A stretch of DNA of 64,000 nucleotides from Pseudomonas wayambapalatensis (GCA_014268975.2 CP077096.1:5012001-5076000), one strand, 5' to 3'; shown: positions 52,116-61,077, numbered from the stretch's first letter. Made by a program: numbers and translations. Notes: a model not told the origin generated them from the letters alone.

Positions 52116-52460
52116 ATGTCCGACTTCATCACCGTCCTGCGCGAAACCTGTCCGACCCCGGTGGTCGATGCGACCAAGTGGAAACGCATCGGCGGCGACC
52201 CGCACACCGTCAACCTCAACGCCTACCTGTCGGCCGATGGCAGCAAGATCATGGGCACCTGGATCTGCACGCCAGGCAAGTTCGAGGTCAACTACGAGAA
52301 GTGGGAGTTCTGCCACTTCCTTGAGGGCTACTGCATCATCACCCCGGAAGGCGAAGAGCCCAAGCACCTCAAGGGCGGCGATGTGTTCGTCATCGAGCCC
52401 GGCATGAAAGGCACCTGGGAGGTGGTCGAGACCGTACGCAAGTACTTCGTCTTCGCCTGA
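52116..52460 (+). CDS. Single-domain cupin protein (cupin_3 / DUF861)
   Basis: A 114-residue cytosolic cupin: WKRIGGDPHTVNLNAYLS, KFEVNYEKWEFCHFLEGYCIITPEGEEPKHLKGGDVFVIEPGMKGTWEVVE is the barrel region. It resembles the EutQ-like and (S)-ureidoglycine-type cupin_3 group; the catalytic role is unknown. It has AGGAGCCC before the ATG and lies 105 bp after the lipid operon, probably in its own unit, convergent with the ABC transporter genes. Confidence 0.82.
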   Translation: MSDFITVLRETCPTPVVDATKWKRIGGDPHTVNLNAYLSADGSKIMGTWICTPGKFEVNYEKWEFCHFLEGYCIITPEGEEPKHLKGGDVFVIEPGMKGTWEVVETVRKYFVFA

Positions 52461-52500
52461 CTGCATCTGATGTAGCGGGCGTGCAGCCGGGCCGGCAGGC

Positions 52501-53262
52501 TCAGCGCAGCGCCCGGTCCACCAGCACCTGAAGGCGGCCACGGGAGCACTGCTCGACCCGCGCCTCGACGCCATATACCTGCGCCAGCAACTGCGGTTCG
52601 AGCACCTCGGCCGGAGTGCCGCAGGCCACCACCCGGCCCTTCTCCAGCATCACCAGGCAATCGGCATGGCTGGCCGCCAGGTTGATGTCGTGCAGCACCG
52701 CGACCGCCAACAGCCGATGGCGAACCACCCGCTCACGCACTGCATCCATCACCCGCAGTTGGTAGTGCAGGTCCAGGGCGCTGGTTGGCTCGTCGAGCAA
52801 CAGCACCTGCGGATTGCGTGCCAGCAACTGGGCCAGGGCCACCAGTTGGCGCTGGCCGCCGGACAGGCTGTCCAAGCCTTGCTCGGCCAGGTGCTCGATG
52901 CCCAACTGGCGCAGCGCATCGAAGGCCGTCGCCAACAGGTCATCGGCAGCCCCCACGCGCAGCGCAGCGACGATGCTCTCCAGCACCCCGAGCGCCAGCC
53001 CCGGCGGCAGTTGCTGTGGCATGTAGGCCAGGCGCCGGGCGCGTTCGGCGAAACTCAGGCGGGTAACGTCCTCATCGCCCAGGTGCACAGCGCCCTGCAT
53101 CCGCTCCAGCCCGGCCAGGGCGCGCAGCAGGGTGGACTTGCCCGCCCCGTTGGGCCCGACCAGCGCCACCAGGCTGCCCGTCGGCAGCGGCGGCAGGCTC
53201 AGGTGCTGGATGATCCGGCGCGCGCCATAGGTGACCGACAGCCCTTCGATACGCAAGCTCAC
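52501..53262 (-). CDS. Iron-complex ABC importer ATP-binding protein (FecE/HmuV-type)
   Basis: A 253-residue ABC ATPase: Walker A GPNGAGKST near 35, signature LSGGQRQ near 140, Walker B LLLDEPTSALD near 160, H-loop VLHDINLAASHAD near 190. I chose the GTG at 53262: it gives a normal N-terminus (V/MSLRIEGLSVTYG), overlaps the permease stop by GTGA and has AGAAGG upstream. The longer open frame is a shadow of the permease gene. It powers import of a siderophore, haem or cobalamin-type complex. Confidence 0.9.
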   Translation of the reverse strand: MSLRIEGLSVTYGARRIIQHLSLPPLPTGSLVALVGPNGAGKSTLLRALAGLERMQGAVHLGDEDVTRLSFAERARRLAYMPQQLPPGLALGVLESIVAALRVGAADDLLATAFDALRQLGIEHLAEQGLDSLSGGQRQLVALAQLLARNPQVLLLDEPTSALDLHYQLRVMDAVRERVVRHRLLAVAVLHDINLAASHADCLVMLEKGRVVACGTPAEVLEPQLLAQVYGVEARVEQCSRGRLQVLVDRALR

Positions 53263-54320
53263 AACCTTCTCCCCCGCCGGAACACCAGCACCACGAACAC
53301 CGGTACGCCCACCAGGGCGGTGACGATCCCCACCGGCACGATCACCCCTGGCAGGATCAGCTTGCTGGCGATCGACGACAGCGACAGCAGCAATGCCCCG
53401 ACCAGTGCACTGGCCGGCAGCAGGAAGCGCTGGTCCTCGCCCACCAGCAGGCGGGCGATGTGCGGGCCGACCAGGCCGATAAACCCGATGGTGCCGACAA
53501 AGGCCACGGCGGTCGCCGACAGCAGGCTGATGCGCAGCAGCGAGGCGACGCGCAGACGCCGGGTGTCCACGCCGAAGCTGCGGGCGCGATCTTCGCCCAT
53601 GCGCAGCAGAGTCATGGCCGGGGCGGCGCGCAGCGAGAACGGCAGCACCAGCGCCAGCACCGCAGCAAGAATGCCCAGCTTCTGCCAGTTGGCCCGCGCC
53701 AGGCTGCCGAGGGTCCAGAACACCAGTTGCTGCAGCACATCCTCGGTGGCCAGCAACTGCAGCAACGACACCAATGCGTTGCAACTGAACACCAGGGCGA
53801 TACCGAACAGCACCAGGCTCTCGACCCCGGCACCGCGCAGCCGCGACATGGCCTGCAGCAACAGCACCGACAGGCAGGCGAAGACGAACGCCATCACCGT
53901 CACCTGGGCGCTCGGCGCCAGCCAGGCCACCGACAGCGGATAGGCGATGGCCAGCGACGCGCCCAGCGCGGCGGCAGAGGACACCCCCAGGGTGAAAGGG
54001 CTGGCCAGCGGGTTGTCGAGGATCGCCTGCATCTCGGCGCCAGCCAGCGCCAACGCGGCCCCGACCAGCACCGCCATCAGCGCGTAGGGCAGGCGCACGT
54101 TCCAGATGATCACCCGTTCGGTGGCGCTCAGTGCGTTCGGATCGAACACCCCATGCAGCAGCTGTCCAAGCCCCATGCCAGAGGCGCCGCTGGCCAGGTC
54201 GCCGAGCACCGCCAGCGCCAGCAGCACGGCCAGCCCGCCGACCAGCCCGGCACGCCGCCAGAGCAGGCGCCGATACCGCCAGGCCGCCAGCGCGGCGCCG
54301 TCCAGAGCCTGGGCGGTCAC
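53259..54320 (-). CDS. Iron-complex ABC importer permease (FecCD family)
   Basis: A 353-residue inner membrane permease of the BtuC/FecCD family with about 10 hydrophobic segments. Family hallmarks are NPLASPFTLGVSSAAALGAS near 105 and GFIGLVGPHIARLLVGEDQRFLLPASALVGA in the last third, where it contacts the ATPase. It overlaps the binding-protein gene by 4 bp and the ATPase gene by 4 bp. Confidence 0.93.
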   Translation of the reverse strand: MTAQALDGAALAAWRYRRLLWRRAGLVGGLAVLLALAVLGDLASGASGMGLGQLLHGVFDPNALSATERVIIWNVRLPYALMAVLVGAALALAGAEMQAILDNPLASPFTLGVSSAAALGASLAIAYPLSVAWLAPSAQVTVMAFVFACLSVLLLQAMSRLRGAGVESLVLFGIALVFSCNALVSLLQLLATEDVLQQLVFWTLGSLARANWQKLGILAAVLALVLPFSLRAAPAMTLLRMGEDRARSFGVDTRRLRVASLLRISLLSATAVAFVGTIGFIGLVGPHIARLLVGEDQRFLLPASALVGALLLSLSSIASKLILPGVIVPVGIVTALVGVPVFVVLVFRRGRRL

Positions 54321-55432
54321 TTGGCGTCGGTCCAGTAGTGGCCGTCGAGGCCGACCTTCAGCAGGTGGTTGATGTCGGCCATGGTCGCTTGCGGATCCAG
54401 ATCCTTGAAGCGCTCGGGGTGAATCCAGCGGGCCATGGCTTCGATGGCGAGGATGTTGAACGGTGAGTTGTAGAAGTCATGCCACAGGCCATGGGCCTGG
54501 CCATCGCGGATCGGGCGCAGCGGCGCGAATTCGGGGCGCGCGATGATCCTGGCCAGGCTCTGGCGCGCGGTATCGGCACTCACGCCGGCGCCGAGCAGCA
54601 CGCCGGGGGCACGGTTGCCGGTGGCGATGTAGACGTCCGGATCGGCCTTGAGCACGTATTCGACGCTGACGTCGCCCAGCGCGCCGGGCACCACGTCAGC
54701 AGCGATATTGTGCCCACCGACCGCCTCGACCGCACTGCCCAGGCCACTCTTGCCGGTGGTGTGCCCCGGCGCCTGCCAGACGCCCGCCAGCAGTTCGAGG
54801 AAGACCTTCGGCCGCTCGCTGTCCTTGAGCCCCGCCACCTGGTCGGTGACGTGCTTGAGGTGGCTGTCGTAGAGGTCCAGGTATTCCTGCGCCTGCTGCT
54901 CACGACCCAGCAAGGTGCCCAGGGCTTCGAGGCTGACGCGGGTGTTCTTGATCGGGTGCACACGGAAGTCGATGAACAGTACCGGGATGCCGGCCTGTTC
55001 CAGCAGGTCGGCGACCGGGCTGTGCTGGGTCGGGCCTTCGCCGGCGATGCTGAAGATCGCCAGGTCCGGTTTCAGTGCCAGGATCTGCTCGGCGCTGACG
55101 CTCTGCTCCGAGGCCTGGCCGATCAGCGGCAGCTTGGCCACCTGGGGATAAAGCTTGGCGTAGACGTCGTAGGTATGCGGGTCGAGCAGGCGCATGTCGT
55201 TCTGCCAACCGACCACGCGCTGGAACGGGTTGTCGCGATCCAGCAGGGCCAGGGCGAAGAACAGCCGGCCCTCGCCGAGGACGATGCGCTGGGGCGCGTG
55301 ATCGACTTCCACCTTGCGCCCGAGCACGTCGGTGACCTGGGCGGCGCTGGCGGTCTGGAGAGTGCCGAGGCCTGCGACCAGCAGCATGAGCAGCGGCAGC
55401 AGGCGCCGCGCGGAACGGAGAACGGAGAACAT
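54317..55432 (-). CDS. Iron-complex ABC importer periplasmic binding protein
   Basis: A 371-residue periplasmic binding protein with a signal peptide (MFSVLRSARRLLPLLMLLVAGLGTLQTASA, cleaved after about residue 30) and the two-lobed class III fold (VTDVLGRKVEVDHAPQRIVLGEGR, ALKPDLAIFS). The ligand cannot be read from sequence. A Fur-like box lies 34-50 bp upstream, which points to iron. AGGAG precedes ATG 55432. No TonB-dependent receptor gene is next to it. Confidence 0.9.
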   Translation of the reverse strand: MFSVLRSARRLLPLLMLLVAGLGTLQTASAAQVTDVLGRKVEVDHAPQRIVLGEGRLFFALALLDRDNPFQRVVGWQNDMRLLDPHTYDVYAKLYPQVAKLPLIGQASEQSVSAEQILALKPDLAIFSIAGEGPTQHSPVADLLEQAGIPVLFIDFRVHPIKNTRVSLEALGTLLGREQQAQEYLDLYDSHLKHVTDQVAGLKDSERPKVFLELLAGVWQAPGHTTGKSGLGSAVEAVGGHNIAADVVPGALGDVSVEYVLKADPDVYIATGNRAPGVLLGAGVSADTARQSLARIIARPEFAPLRPIRDGQAHGLWHDFYNSPFNILAIEAMARWIHPERFKDLDPQATMADINHLLKVGLDGHYWTDAK

Positions 55433-55465
55433 CGGAGGGCTCCTGGCAACAGCGGATGCGTGACA

Positions 55466-55482
55466 GAGAATCGGTCTCATTC
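55466..55482. promoter_or_regulatory. Candidate Fur box of the iron ABC importer operon
   Basis: Read toward the operon the site is GAATGAGACCGATTCTC, 14 of 17 positions equal to the common form GAATGAGAATCATTCTC. It lies 34-50 bp before the binding-protein start, a normal repressor position. fur itself is in this window. Confidence 0.6.
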
Positions 55483-55608
55483 AAGACCGGGCATTCTAGT
55501 CAGGGGGCTGCCCTTGCCAGTGTCCGGGAATGTAGTGGGATGTCAGTGAATCGTCATGGGTTACTGTTCATTACATGGGATAGCGGTGAGTTCTTCGCGG
55601 TGGTGTTA

Positions 55609-55634
55609 CCTGTGGGAGCGGGCTTGCCCGCGAA
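55609..55634. repeat. Single REP unit
   Basis: CCTGTGGGAGCGGGCTTGCC followed by CGCGAA is one REP unit between the ABC importer operon and the HAD phosphatase gene, near the end of the latter. No gene is seen in the remaining part of this 219-bp gap. Confidence 0.8.
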
Positions 55635-55651
55635 AAAACCAGCGCAACCTT

Positions 55652-56242
55652 TCAGTCAAGCATCGCCCTCAACGCCCGGCAATCCGCCGCATGCCAGTCC
55701 GCCAGCTCCGGCCAGGGGTTGTCGGGCAGGTTTACCAGGACCGTCCTGGCCCCCGCCGCACGCCCGCAATCCAGGTCGAAGCGGTAGTCGCCCACCATCA
55801 CCAGTTCCGACGGATTCACACCCCAGGCCCGGGCGATCTGCAACAGGCCATCCGGGTCGGGCTTGGGCGCCGCCTCGTCACGTCCCAGAATGTGTTCGAC
55901 CGGGAAGCAGTCGGCCAGACCAATGGCCTCCAGCGTGACATGCGCCAGCTCCCGCGCGTTGCGGGTGAGGATCGCCAGCCGGCAGCCACGCGCCGACAGC
56001 TCGCGTACCAGCTCGACTGCACCGGTCGCGGCCTTCGAGGCGATCGCCAGGTCGCGCTCGTGCTCCAGCAGCCAGGCGTGCTTGGCCTTGGACTCCTCGT
56101 GAGGCAGCGCGGCGAGGTGGGTGAGGATGTCATCCTCGGGCGGAATCTCCAGCGCCTCGCGGATCGCGGCAAAGTCGTGCACCGCCACGGTGAGGGTGCC
56201 GTCCATGTCGAACACCCAGTTGCGTACTTCGTGCAGGCTCAT
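55652..56242 (-). CDS. HAD family hydrolase (phosphatase)
   Basis: A 196-residue HAD phosphatase: motif I VFDMDGTLT near 11-18, motif II LTRN near 105, motif III KPDPDGLLQI and motif IV MVGDYRFDLDCGRAAG near 150. It resembles phosphoglycolate-phosphatase-like proteins, but the substrate is undefined. The start overlaps the tesB stop by ATGA, so it is translated after tesB. The frame continues upstream inside tesB without meaning. Confidence 0.9.
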   Translation of the reverse strand: MSLHEVRNWVFDMDGTLTVAVHDFAAIREALEIPPEDDILTHLAALPHEESKAKHAWLLEHERDLAIASKAATGAVELVRELSARGCRLAILTRNARELAHVTLEAIGLADCFPVEHILGRDEAAPKPDPDGLLQIARAWGVNPSELVMVGDYRFDLDCGRAAGARTVLVNLPDNPWPELADWHAADCRALRAMLD

Positions 56243-57108
56243 GCCCAGTCCTTGCGATGGCGGATCAGGCCTTCCTGGGTGGACGAGGCCACCAGTTGCC
56301 CGGCGCGGTTGAAGATGCTGCCGCGGGTGAAACCGCGGGCGTTGCCGGCCCATGGGCTGTCGGTGGCGTACAGCAGCCAGTCGTCGGCACGCAGGTCGCG
56401 GTGGAACCACAGCGCATGGTCGAGGCTGGCGATCTGCATATCCTTCTGCCACACCGATTTGCCGTGGGGCAGCAACGAGGTGGTCAGCAGCCCGAAATCC
56501 GAGGCGTAGGCCAACACGTACTTGTGCAGCGCCGGGATGTCCGGAAGGTTGCCGTCGGCGCGGAACCAGGCGTACTTCACCGGGTCGCCCGGCTTGGGGT
56601 CGAACGGATCACGCTCGGTCACCGGGCGGATCTCGATGGGCTTGGCGCACAGCACCTTGTCGCGGATACGCTCGGGCAGCTTGTCAGCCATCACGCGGGC
56701 CAGTTCGACTTCGCTGGGCAGGTTCTCGGGGCCGACCACATCGGGCATCTGCACCTGGTGCTCGAAACCGCCCTCGTCGTACTGGAACGACGCGCTGCAG
56801 GTAAAGATCGGGTTGCCCTTCTGGATCGCCGTGACCCGGCGGGTGCTGAAACTGCCGCCGTCGCGCACCCGATCGACCGAATAGACGACCGGCATGCTGG
56901 CATCGCCAGGGCGCAGGAAATAGCCGTGCAGGGAATGGACATGGCGCGCGTCCTCGACCGTCTGGCTGGCCGCCGACAACGACTGGCCCAGCACCTGGCC
57001 GCCATACAACTGACGAAAGCCCAGGTCCTGGCTACGGCCACGGAACAGGTTCTCTTCGATGGATTCGAGGCTCAACAGGTCGACCAGGTCGTCCAACACA
57101 TGGCTCAT
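56239..57108 (-). CDS. tesB: Acyl-CoA thioesterase II TesB
   Basis: A 289-residue double hot-dog thioesterase that hydrolyses medium- and long-chain acyl-CoA. Typical features are FRGRSQDLGFRQLYGGQVLGQSL near 22-44, HSLHGYFLRPGD near 58, and in the second half ASLDHALWFHRDLRADDWLLY with the catalytic Asp, followed by a Thr/Gln pair in SSTQEGLIR near the end. Length is normal. It is followed by the overlapping HAD gene. Confidence 0.95.
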   Translation of the reverse strand: MSHVLDDLVDLLSLESIEENLFRGRSQDLGFRQLYGGQVLGQSLSAASQTVEDARHVHSLHGYFLRPGDASMPVVYSVDRVRDGGSFSTRRVTAIQKGNPIFTCSASFQYDEGGFEHQVQMPDVVGPENLPSEVELARVMADKLPERIRDKVLCAKPIEIRPVTERDPFDPKPGDPVKYAWFRADGNLPDIPALHKYVLAYASDFGLLTTSLLPHGKSVWQKDMQIASLDHALWFHRDLRADDWLLYATDSPWAGNARGFTRGSIFNRAGQLVASSTQEGLIRHRKDWA

Positions 57109-57198
57109 CGGGGGCTACTCCTGACAGGTGTCACGGCAATTCGGGCATTGGCGCAAATCATACAGAATTTGTCATCGCCTCCGTGCATGGCGCCCCAT

Positions 57199-57768
57199 TC
57201 AGGCATGCAGGGTTCGCTCCCAGCGCGGCCGGTCGATGCGATACAGCACGTGCGGACGCAGCGGGTGCCCCTCGGGCAGCCGCGGGTGTTCGAAGCTGCC
57301 TGCCTCGTCCTGAACCATGCCGATCGCCTGCATCACCTTCTGCGAGGGTACGTTGTCCTGAGTGGTGAACGACACCACCTCATCCAGGCGCAACTGGGCG
57401 AATGCGCAGCGCAGGCAGGTCCAGGCCGCCTCGCTGGCAAAGCCCTGGCCCCAGTGACGACGGGCCAGACGCCAACTGATCTCCACCGCCGGCGCGAAGG
57501 GTGCGTCGAAATTGACGTTGAGCAACCCGGTCAAGCCAATGAAGGCGCCACTGTCCATGCGCTCCAATGCCCAGAGACCGTAGCCGTATTCGTTGAAATG
57601 GCCACGGATGCGTCCGATCAGCGCGGCGGCCTCCAGGCGCGTCAATGGCGCCGGGAAATAGCGCATCACCTGCGGATCGGCGCACATCTCGGCAAACGCC
57701 TGCAAATCGTCGTCCCGCCATTGGCGCAACACCAGGCGGGCGCTTTCGAGCTTGAGGATCGAGGTCAT
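57199..57768 (-). CDS. GNAT family acetyltransferase (RimJ/RimL-like)
   Basis: A 189-residue N-acetyltransferase of the acetyltransf_3 group: LESARLVLRQWRDDDLQAFAEMCADP near the N-terminus, EISWRLARRHWGQGFASEA near 95-113 holding the acetyl-CoA loop, and NVPSQKVMQAIGM near 145. Such proteins acetylate ribosomal proteins, amines or antibiotics; the target is unknown. It lies 90 bp upstream of tesB on the same strand. Confidence 0.88.
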   Translation of the reverse strand: MTSILKLESARLVLRQWRDDDLQAFAEMCADPQVMRYFPAPLTRLEAAALIGRIRGHFNEYGYGLWALERMDSGAFIGLTGLLNVNFDAPFAPAVEISWRLARRHWGQGFASEAAWTCLRCAFAQLRLDEVVSFTTQDNVPSQKVMQAIGMVQDEAGSFEHPRLPEGHPLRPHVLYRIDRPRWERTLHA

Positions 57769-57950
57769 CGGGTGGGCTCCGGATTTTCAGTCCTGCAGTC
57801 TACAGATTAGGCGCCGGGGGCGCTTTTCACCTGCACCCCAGGCCCAATGCAATTTTCACAACGGCTTCACTCGGCGCAGACAGACCACTTCACAGAATGC
57901 CACCACCTGCCGCCGCCCTGCGCGCGGCCCCCTCTTGCCGGAGCCCGAGC

Positions 57951-58640
57951 ATGCTGTCGAGCGACATCCTGGAAAACCTGGCCATCCCCACACGCCGCAA
58001 GCGACACCGACGTTTGCGCATGGCTTGGGCAATCGGCCTCGCCTTGGTGCTGGTCGCGGCGGGATTGATGCTGTGGTCGTCAACGAGGACGCACATCGTG
58101 AACCTTGGCAATGAACGGCAGTTGAACGCCAGCGGCCTGCTGCAGAAGTGGGCCGAAGGCAGCGTGATCGTGATGATTCGCCACGCCGAGCGCTGCGACA
58201 GCGCGCCCGGCCCTTGCCTGGACGATCCAACCGGCATCACCGTGTCCGGCAGCCAGGCCGCCCAGCGTGTCGGAGAAGGCTTGCAGCGCCTGGGGCTGAA
58301 CGGTGCCGACCTGCTCAGCAGCCCGAAGCTGCGCACCCGACAGACCGCGCACTTCATCGTCGGCGACACGGTGACCAGCGAGGACTGGCTCGAAGGCTGC
58401 GAGAGCGGCTTCGCAGGCCAGGCCATGGCGCACAAGCGTGCAGGGCACAATCTTGTGCTGGTGACCCACAACGGCTGCGTCGATCACTTCCAGCGCACCC
58501 TCAAGGTTGCGCCGGGCGAGCGCGAAAGTGGCTACGCCAGCGCGCTGTTCGTGTCGGTCGATGGCAGCGGCAAGGCCCGTATCCTTGGGCGCATGAACGA
58601 GCCGGACTGGCGACGGGTACTGGCGTCGGCACAACGCTGA
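57951..58640 (+). CDS. Membrane-anchored histidine phosphatase (Ais/PmrG-like)
   Basis: A 229-residue protein with a basic N-terminus, one hydrophobic segment near 24-44 and a periplasmic histidine phosphatase domain. The catalytic motif is IRHAERCD near 81-88, and the second histidine appears in LVTHNGCVDHF near 183. It resembles LPS-core heptose-phosphate phosphatases, but that role is inferred from fold only. ATG 57951 was chosen to give a proper signal anchor, with GGAGC upstream. Confidence 0.85.
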   Translation: MLSSDILENLAIPTRRKRHRRLRMAWAIGLALVLVAAGLMLWSSTRTHIVNLGNERQLNASGLLQKWAEGSVIVMIRHAERCDSAPGPCLDDPTGITVSGSQAAQRVGEGLQRLGLNGADLLSSPKLRTRQTAHFIVGDTVTSEDWLEGCESGFAGQAMAHKRAGHNLVLVTHNGCVDHFQRTLKVAPGERESGYASALFVSVDGSGKARILGRMNEPDWRRVLASAQR

Positions 58641-58711
58641 TGAGTGTTTGAGTTGCGTGGCATTCCGGCCCACTGGCAAGATCAACGCTGCCTCCAGCCG
58701 CGATCCTGCCC

Positions 58712-59626
58712 ATGCCCCTGCCGCTGATCTACCACGAAGACTACAGCCCCGAGTTCCCGCCGGAACATCGTTTCCCCATGGACAAGTTCCGCCTGCTGCA
58801 CGATCACCTGATCGACAGCGGGCTGACCACCGACCAGGCCTTGCTGCGCCCCGAACTCTGCCCCAACGACATCCTCGCCCTGGCCCATGACCGCGCCTAC
58901 ATCGAGCGCTACATGAACGGCGAACTCTCACGCGAAGACCAGCGCCGCCTGGGGCTGCCCTGGAGCGAGGCCCTGGCACGGCGCACCGTGCGCGCCGTCG
59001 GCGGTTCGCTGCTGACCGCCGAGATGGCCCTGCGTCACGGTATCGCCTGCCACCTGGCCGGCGGCACCCACCATGCCCACTACGACCACCCCGCCGGGTT
59101 CTGCATCTTCAACGACCTGGCGGTGATCAGCCGCTACCTGCTCGCAGCCGGACGCGTGCACCGCGTGCTGATCTTCGACTGCGACGTGCACCAGGGCGAC
59201 GGCACCGCACGCATCCTTCACGACACACCAGAGGCGATCACCGTGTCGTTGCACTGCGAGCAGAATTTCCCCGCACGCAAGGCCCAGAGCGATTGGGACA
59301 TCCCCCTGCCGCGCGGCATGGACGACGCGGCGTACCTGAAGGTGGTGAACGATGCGCTGAACTACCTGCTGCCGCTCTACCAGCCCGACCTCGTGCTGTA
59401 CGACGCCGGCGTCGATGTGCACAAGGACGACGCCCTGGGTTATCTGCAACTGACCGATGCAGGCGTCGCCGCCCGTGACGAAGCGGTCCTGCGCCACTGT
59501 CTTGGCCGTGATATTCCGGTGGTCGGGGTGATCGGCGGCGGTTACAGCAAGGACCGGGCGGCGCTGGCGCGGCGGCACGGCATCCTTCACCACAGCGCGG
59601 CGCGGGTGCTGGGTTACACACAATGA
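58712..59626 (+). CDS. Histone deacetylase family amidohydrolase
   Basis: A 304-residue class of zinc amidohydrolase related to acetoin-utilisation and acetylpolyamine amidohydrolases. It shows His120-His121 (GGTHHAHYDHPAGFC), zinc ligands Asp158 and His160 (FDCDVHQGDGTA) and a third acidic ligand near 245 (YDAGVDVHKDD). GGGYS near 285 is also typical. It may deacetylate lysine, polyamines or another amide; no neighbour clarifies this. Confidence 0.9.
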   Translation: MPLPLIYHEDYSPEFPPEHRFPMDKFRLLHDHLIDSGLTTDQALLRPELCPNDILALAHDRAYIERYMNGELSREDQRRLGLPWSEALARRTVRAVGGSLLTAEMALRHGIACHLAGGTHHAHYDHPAGFCIFNDLAVISRYLLAAGRVHRVLIFDCDVHQGDGTARILHDTPEAITVSLHCEQNFPARKAQSDWDIPLPRGMDDAAYLKVVNDALNYLLPLYQPDLVLYDAGVDVHKDDALGYLQLTDAGVAARDEAVLRHCLGRDIPVVGVIGGGYSKDRAALARRHGILHHSAARVLGYTQ

Positions 59627-59639
59627 CTGTGGAACCGCT

Positions 59640-60619
59640 TGTGGATAACCTGCGGGAAAGCCCCTGGAGCCCTTTAACTGCCTGACCTGCAAAGATTTGT
59701 TCATTTTTTGAACAGTACCTGCACAAGCACCTCTGGGGTAGAATGCCGACTCTTTTCCACAGCCTGCCGCCACCATGACCGATTCCCACCCCACCTCCCC
59801 TCCCCTCGTCGCCGTGATCGGCGGTGGCCCCGCCGGCCTGATGGCTGCCGAGGCCCTGGCCCAGGCCGGCGTAGCGGTCGAGGTGTTCGATGCGATGCCG
59901 TCGGTGGGTCGCAAGTTCCTGCTGGCAGGCGTTGGCGGCATGAACATCACCCACTCCGAGCCCTACCCGGCCTTCATCGGCCGCTATGGCGAACGCCGCG
60001 AGGCCATCGACACGCTGCTGCGTGATTTCGATGCCGACGCCCTGCGCCAGTGGATCCACGGCCTGGGCATCGAGACCTTCGTCGGCACCTCGGGGCGGGT
60101 CTTCCCCACTGACATGAAAGCGGCACCGCTGCTGCGCGCCTGGCTCAAGCGCCTGCGCGATTCCGGCGTGGTTATCCACACCCGGCACCGCTGGCTCGGC
60201 TGGGACACGGAAGGCGCACTGCGGATCGCTTATCCACAGGGCGAACGCCTGGTGCGCGCCACTGCCGTGATCCTGGCCTTGGGTGGCGGTAGTTGGGCGC
60301 GCCTGGGCTCGGATGGCAGTTGGGTGCCACTGCTGGCCGAGCGCGCTGTGGATATCTCGCCATTACGCCCGAGCAACTGTGGTTTCGAGGTGCAGGGCTG
60401 GAGCGATCTGCTCAGGAACAAGTTCGCCGGCGCGCCGCTGAAGAACATCGCCCTCAGCGTGCCTGGCAGCGCTGCGCGCAAGGGCGAGTTCATCCTCACC
60501 GCCCAAGGCGTGGAAGGCAGCCTGGTGTATGCATGGTCGGCGGCGGTGCGCGCCGGCATCGAGCGCGACGGACGCGCTACCTTGCTGCTCGACCTGCTGC
60601 CGGATCGCCCTGTGGATAA
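59640..60619. other. Cluster of exact DnaA boxes
   Basis: The 9-mer TTATCCACA occurs exactly at 60172-60180 and 60230-60238, and its complement TGTGGATAA at 59640-59648 and 60611-60619. A one-mismatch copy TGTGGATAT is at 60348-60356. Three of the exact boxes are inside the flavoprotein gene, in different reading frames. No dnaA, dnaN or AT-rich unwinding region is nearby, so this is not oriC; a DnaA-titrating or regulatory site is possible. Confidence 0.5.
59698..59744 (+). promoter_or_regulatory. Promoter region of the flavoprotein gene with a TGTTCA dyad
   Basis: TGTTCA-N5-TGAACA (59698-59714) is a perfect inverted repeat. TAGAAT at 59739-59744 is a good -10, 30 bp before the ATG. No good -35 is apparent (TACCTG at 17 nt). 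Confidence 0.4.
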
Positions 60620-61028
60620 AATCGCTCAGGCCCTGGCCAAGCCCCGTGGCTCCCGCTCGATGGCCAAGCACCTGCACGGGCAGCTCGGGATCGACGGGGT
60701 GAAGGCCGCGCTGCTGCGCGAGCTGACCGACCAGGCCACCTTCGCCGACCCCACGCGCTTGGCCCAGGCCATCAAGGCGCTGCCGATCGAACTGATGCGT
60801 GCGCGGCCGCTGGATGAAGCGATCAGCAGTGCCGGTGGCGTACGTTTCGAGGCGCTGGACGAGGGCTTGATGCTCAAGCAACTGCCCGGCGTCTTCTGTG
60901 CCGGCGAGATGCTGGACTGGGAAGCGCCGACCGGGGGCTACCTGCTGACGGCGTGCTTTGCCAGCGGCTTGCGCGCCGGGCGGGCGGCGCTGGAGTGGTT
61001 GTCCGAGCGCCAGCCCGCGTCCCTGTAG
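59775..61028 (+). CDS. HI0933-like NAD(P)/FAD-dependent oxidoreductase
   Basis: A 417-residue flavoprotein of the HI0933/YhiN family: FAD-binding VIGGGPAGLMAAEALAQAG near 13-31, SVGRKFLLAGVGGMNITHSEP near 43-63, FPTDMKAAPLLRAW, and the C-terminal CAGEMLDWEAPTGGYLLTACFASG typical of this family. Function in bacteria is not settled. The gene contains three exact DnaA boxes. It is convergent with rhlE across a large inverted repeat. Confidence 0.9.
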   Translation: MTDSHPTSPPLVAVIGGGPAGLMAAEALAQAGVAVEVFDAMPSVGRKFLLAGVGGMNITHSEPYPAFIGRYGERREAIDTLLRDFDADALRQWIHGLGIETFVGTSGRVFPTDMKAAPLLRAWLKRLRDSGVVIHTRHRWLGWDTEGALRIAYPQGERLVRATAVILALGGGSWARLGSDGSWVPLLAERAVDISPLRPSNCGFEVQGWSDLLRNKFAGAPLKNIALSVPGSAARKGEFILTAQGVEGSLVYAWSAAVRAGIERDGRATLLLDLLPDRPVDKIAQALAKPRGSRSMAKHLHGQLGIDGVKAALLRELTDQATFADPTRLAQAIKALPIELMRARPLDEAISSAGGVRFEALDEGLMLKQLPGVFCAGEMLDWEAPTGGYLLTACFASGLRAGRAALEWLSERQPASL

Positions 61029-61077
61029 GAACACCTGTCTTGTTCAAAATCTAAAGGCCAGCCCAATCCCTGTGGAA

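Noticed and set aside
59640..60619. Possible chromosomal origin (oriC)
   Set aside because: No dnaA, dnaN, rpmH or gidA genes nearby and no AT-rich unwinding stretch. Kept only as a DnaA-box cluster.
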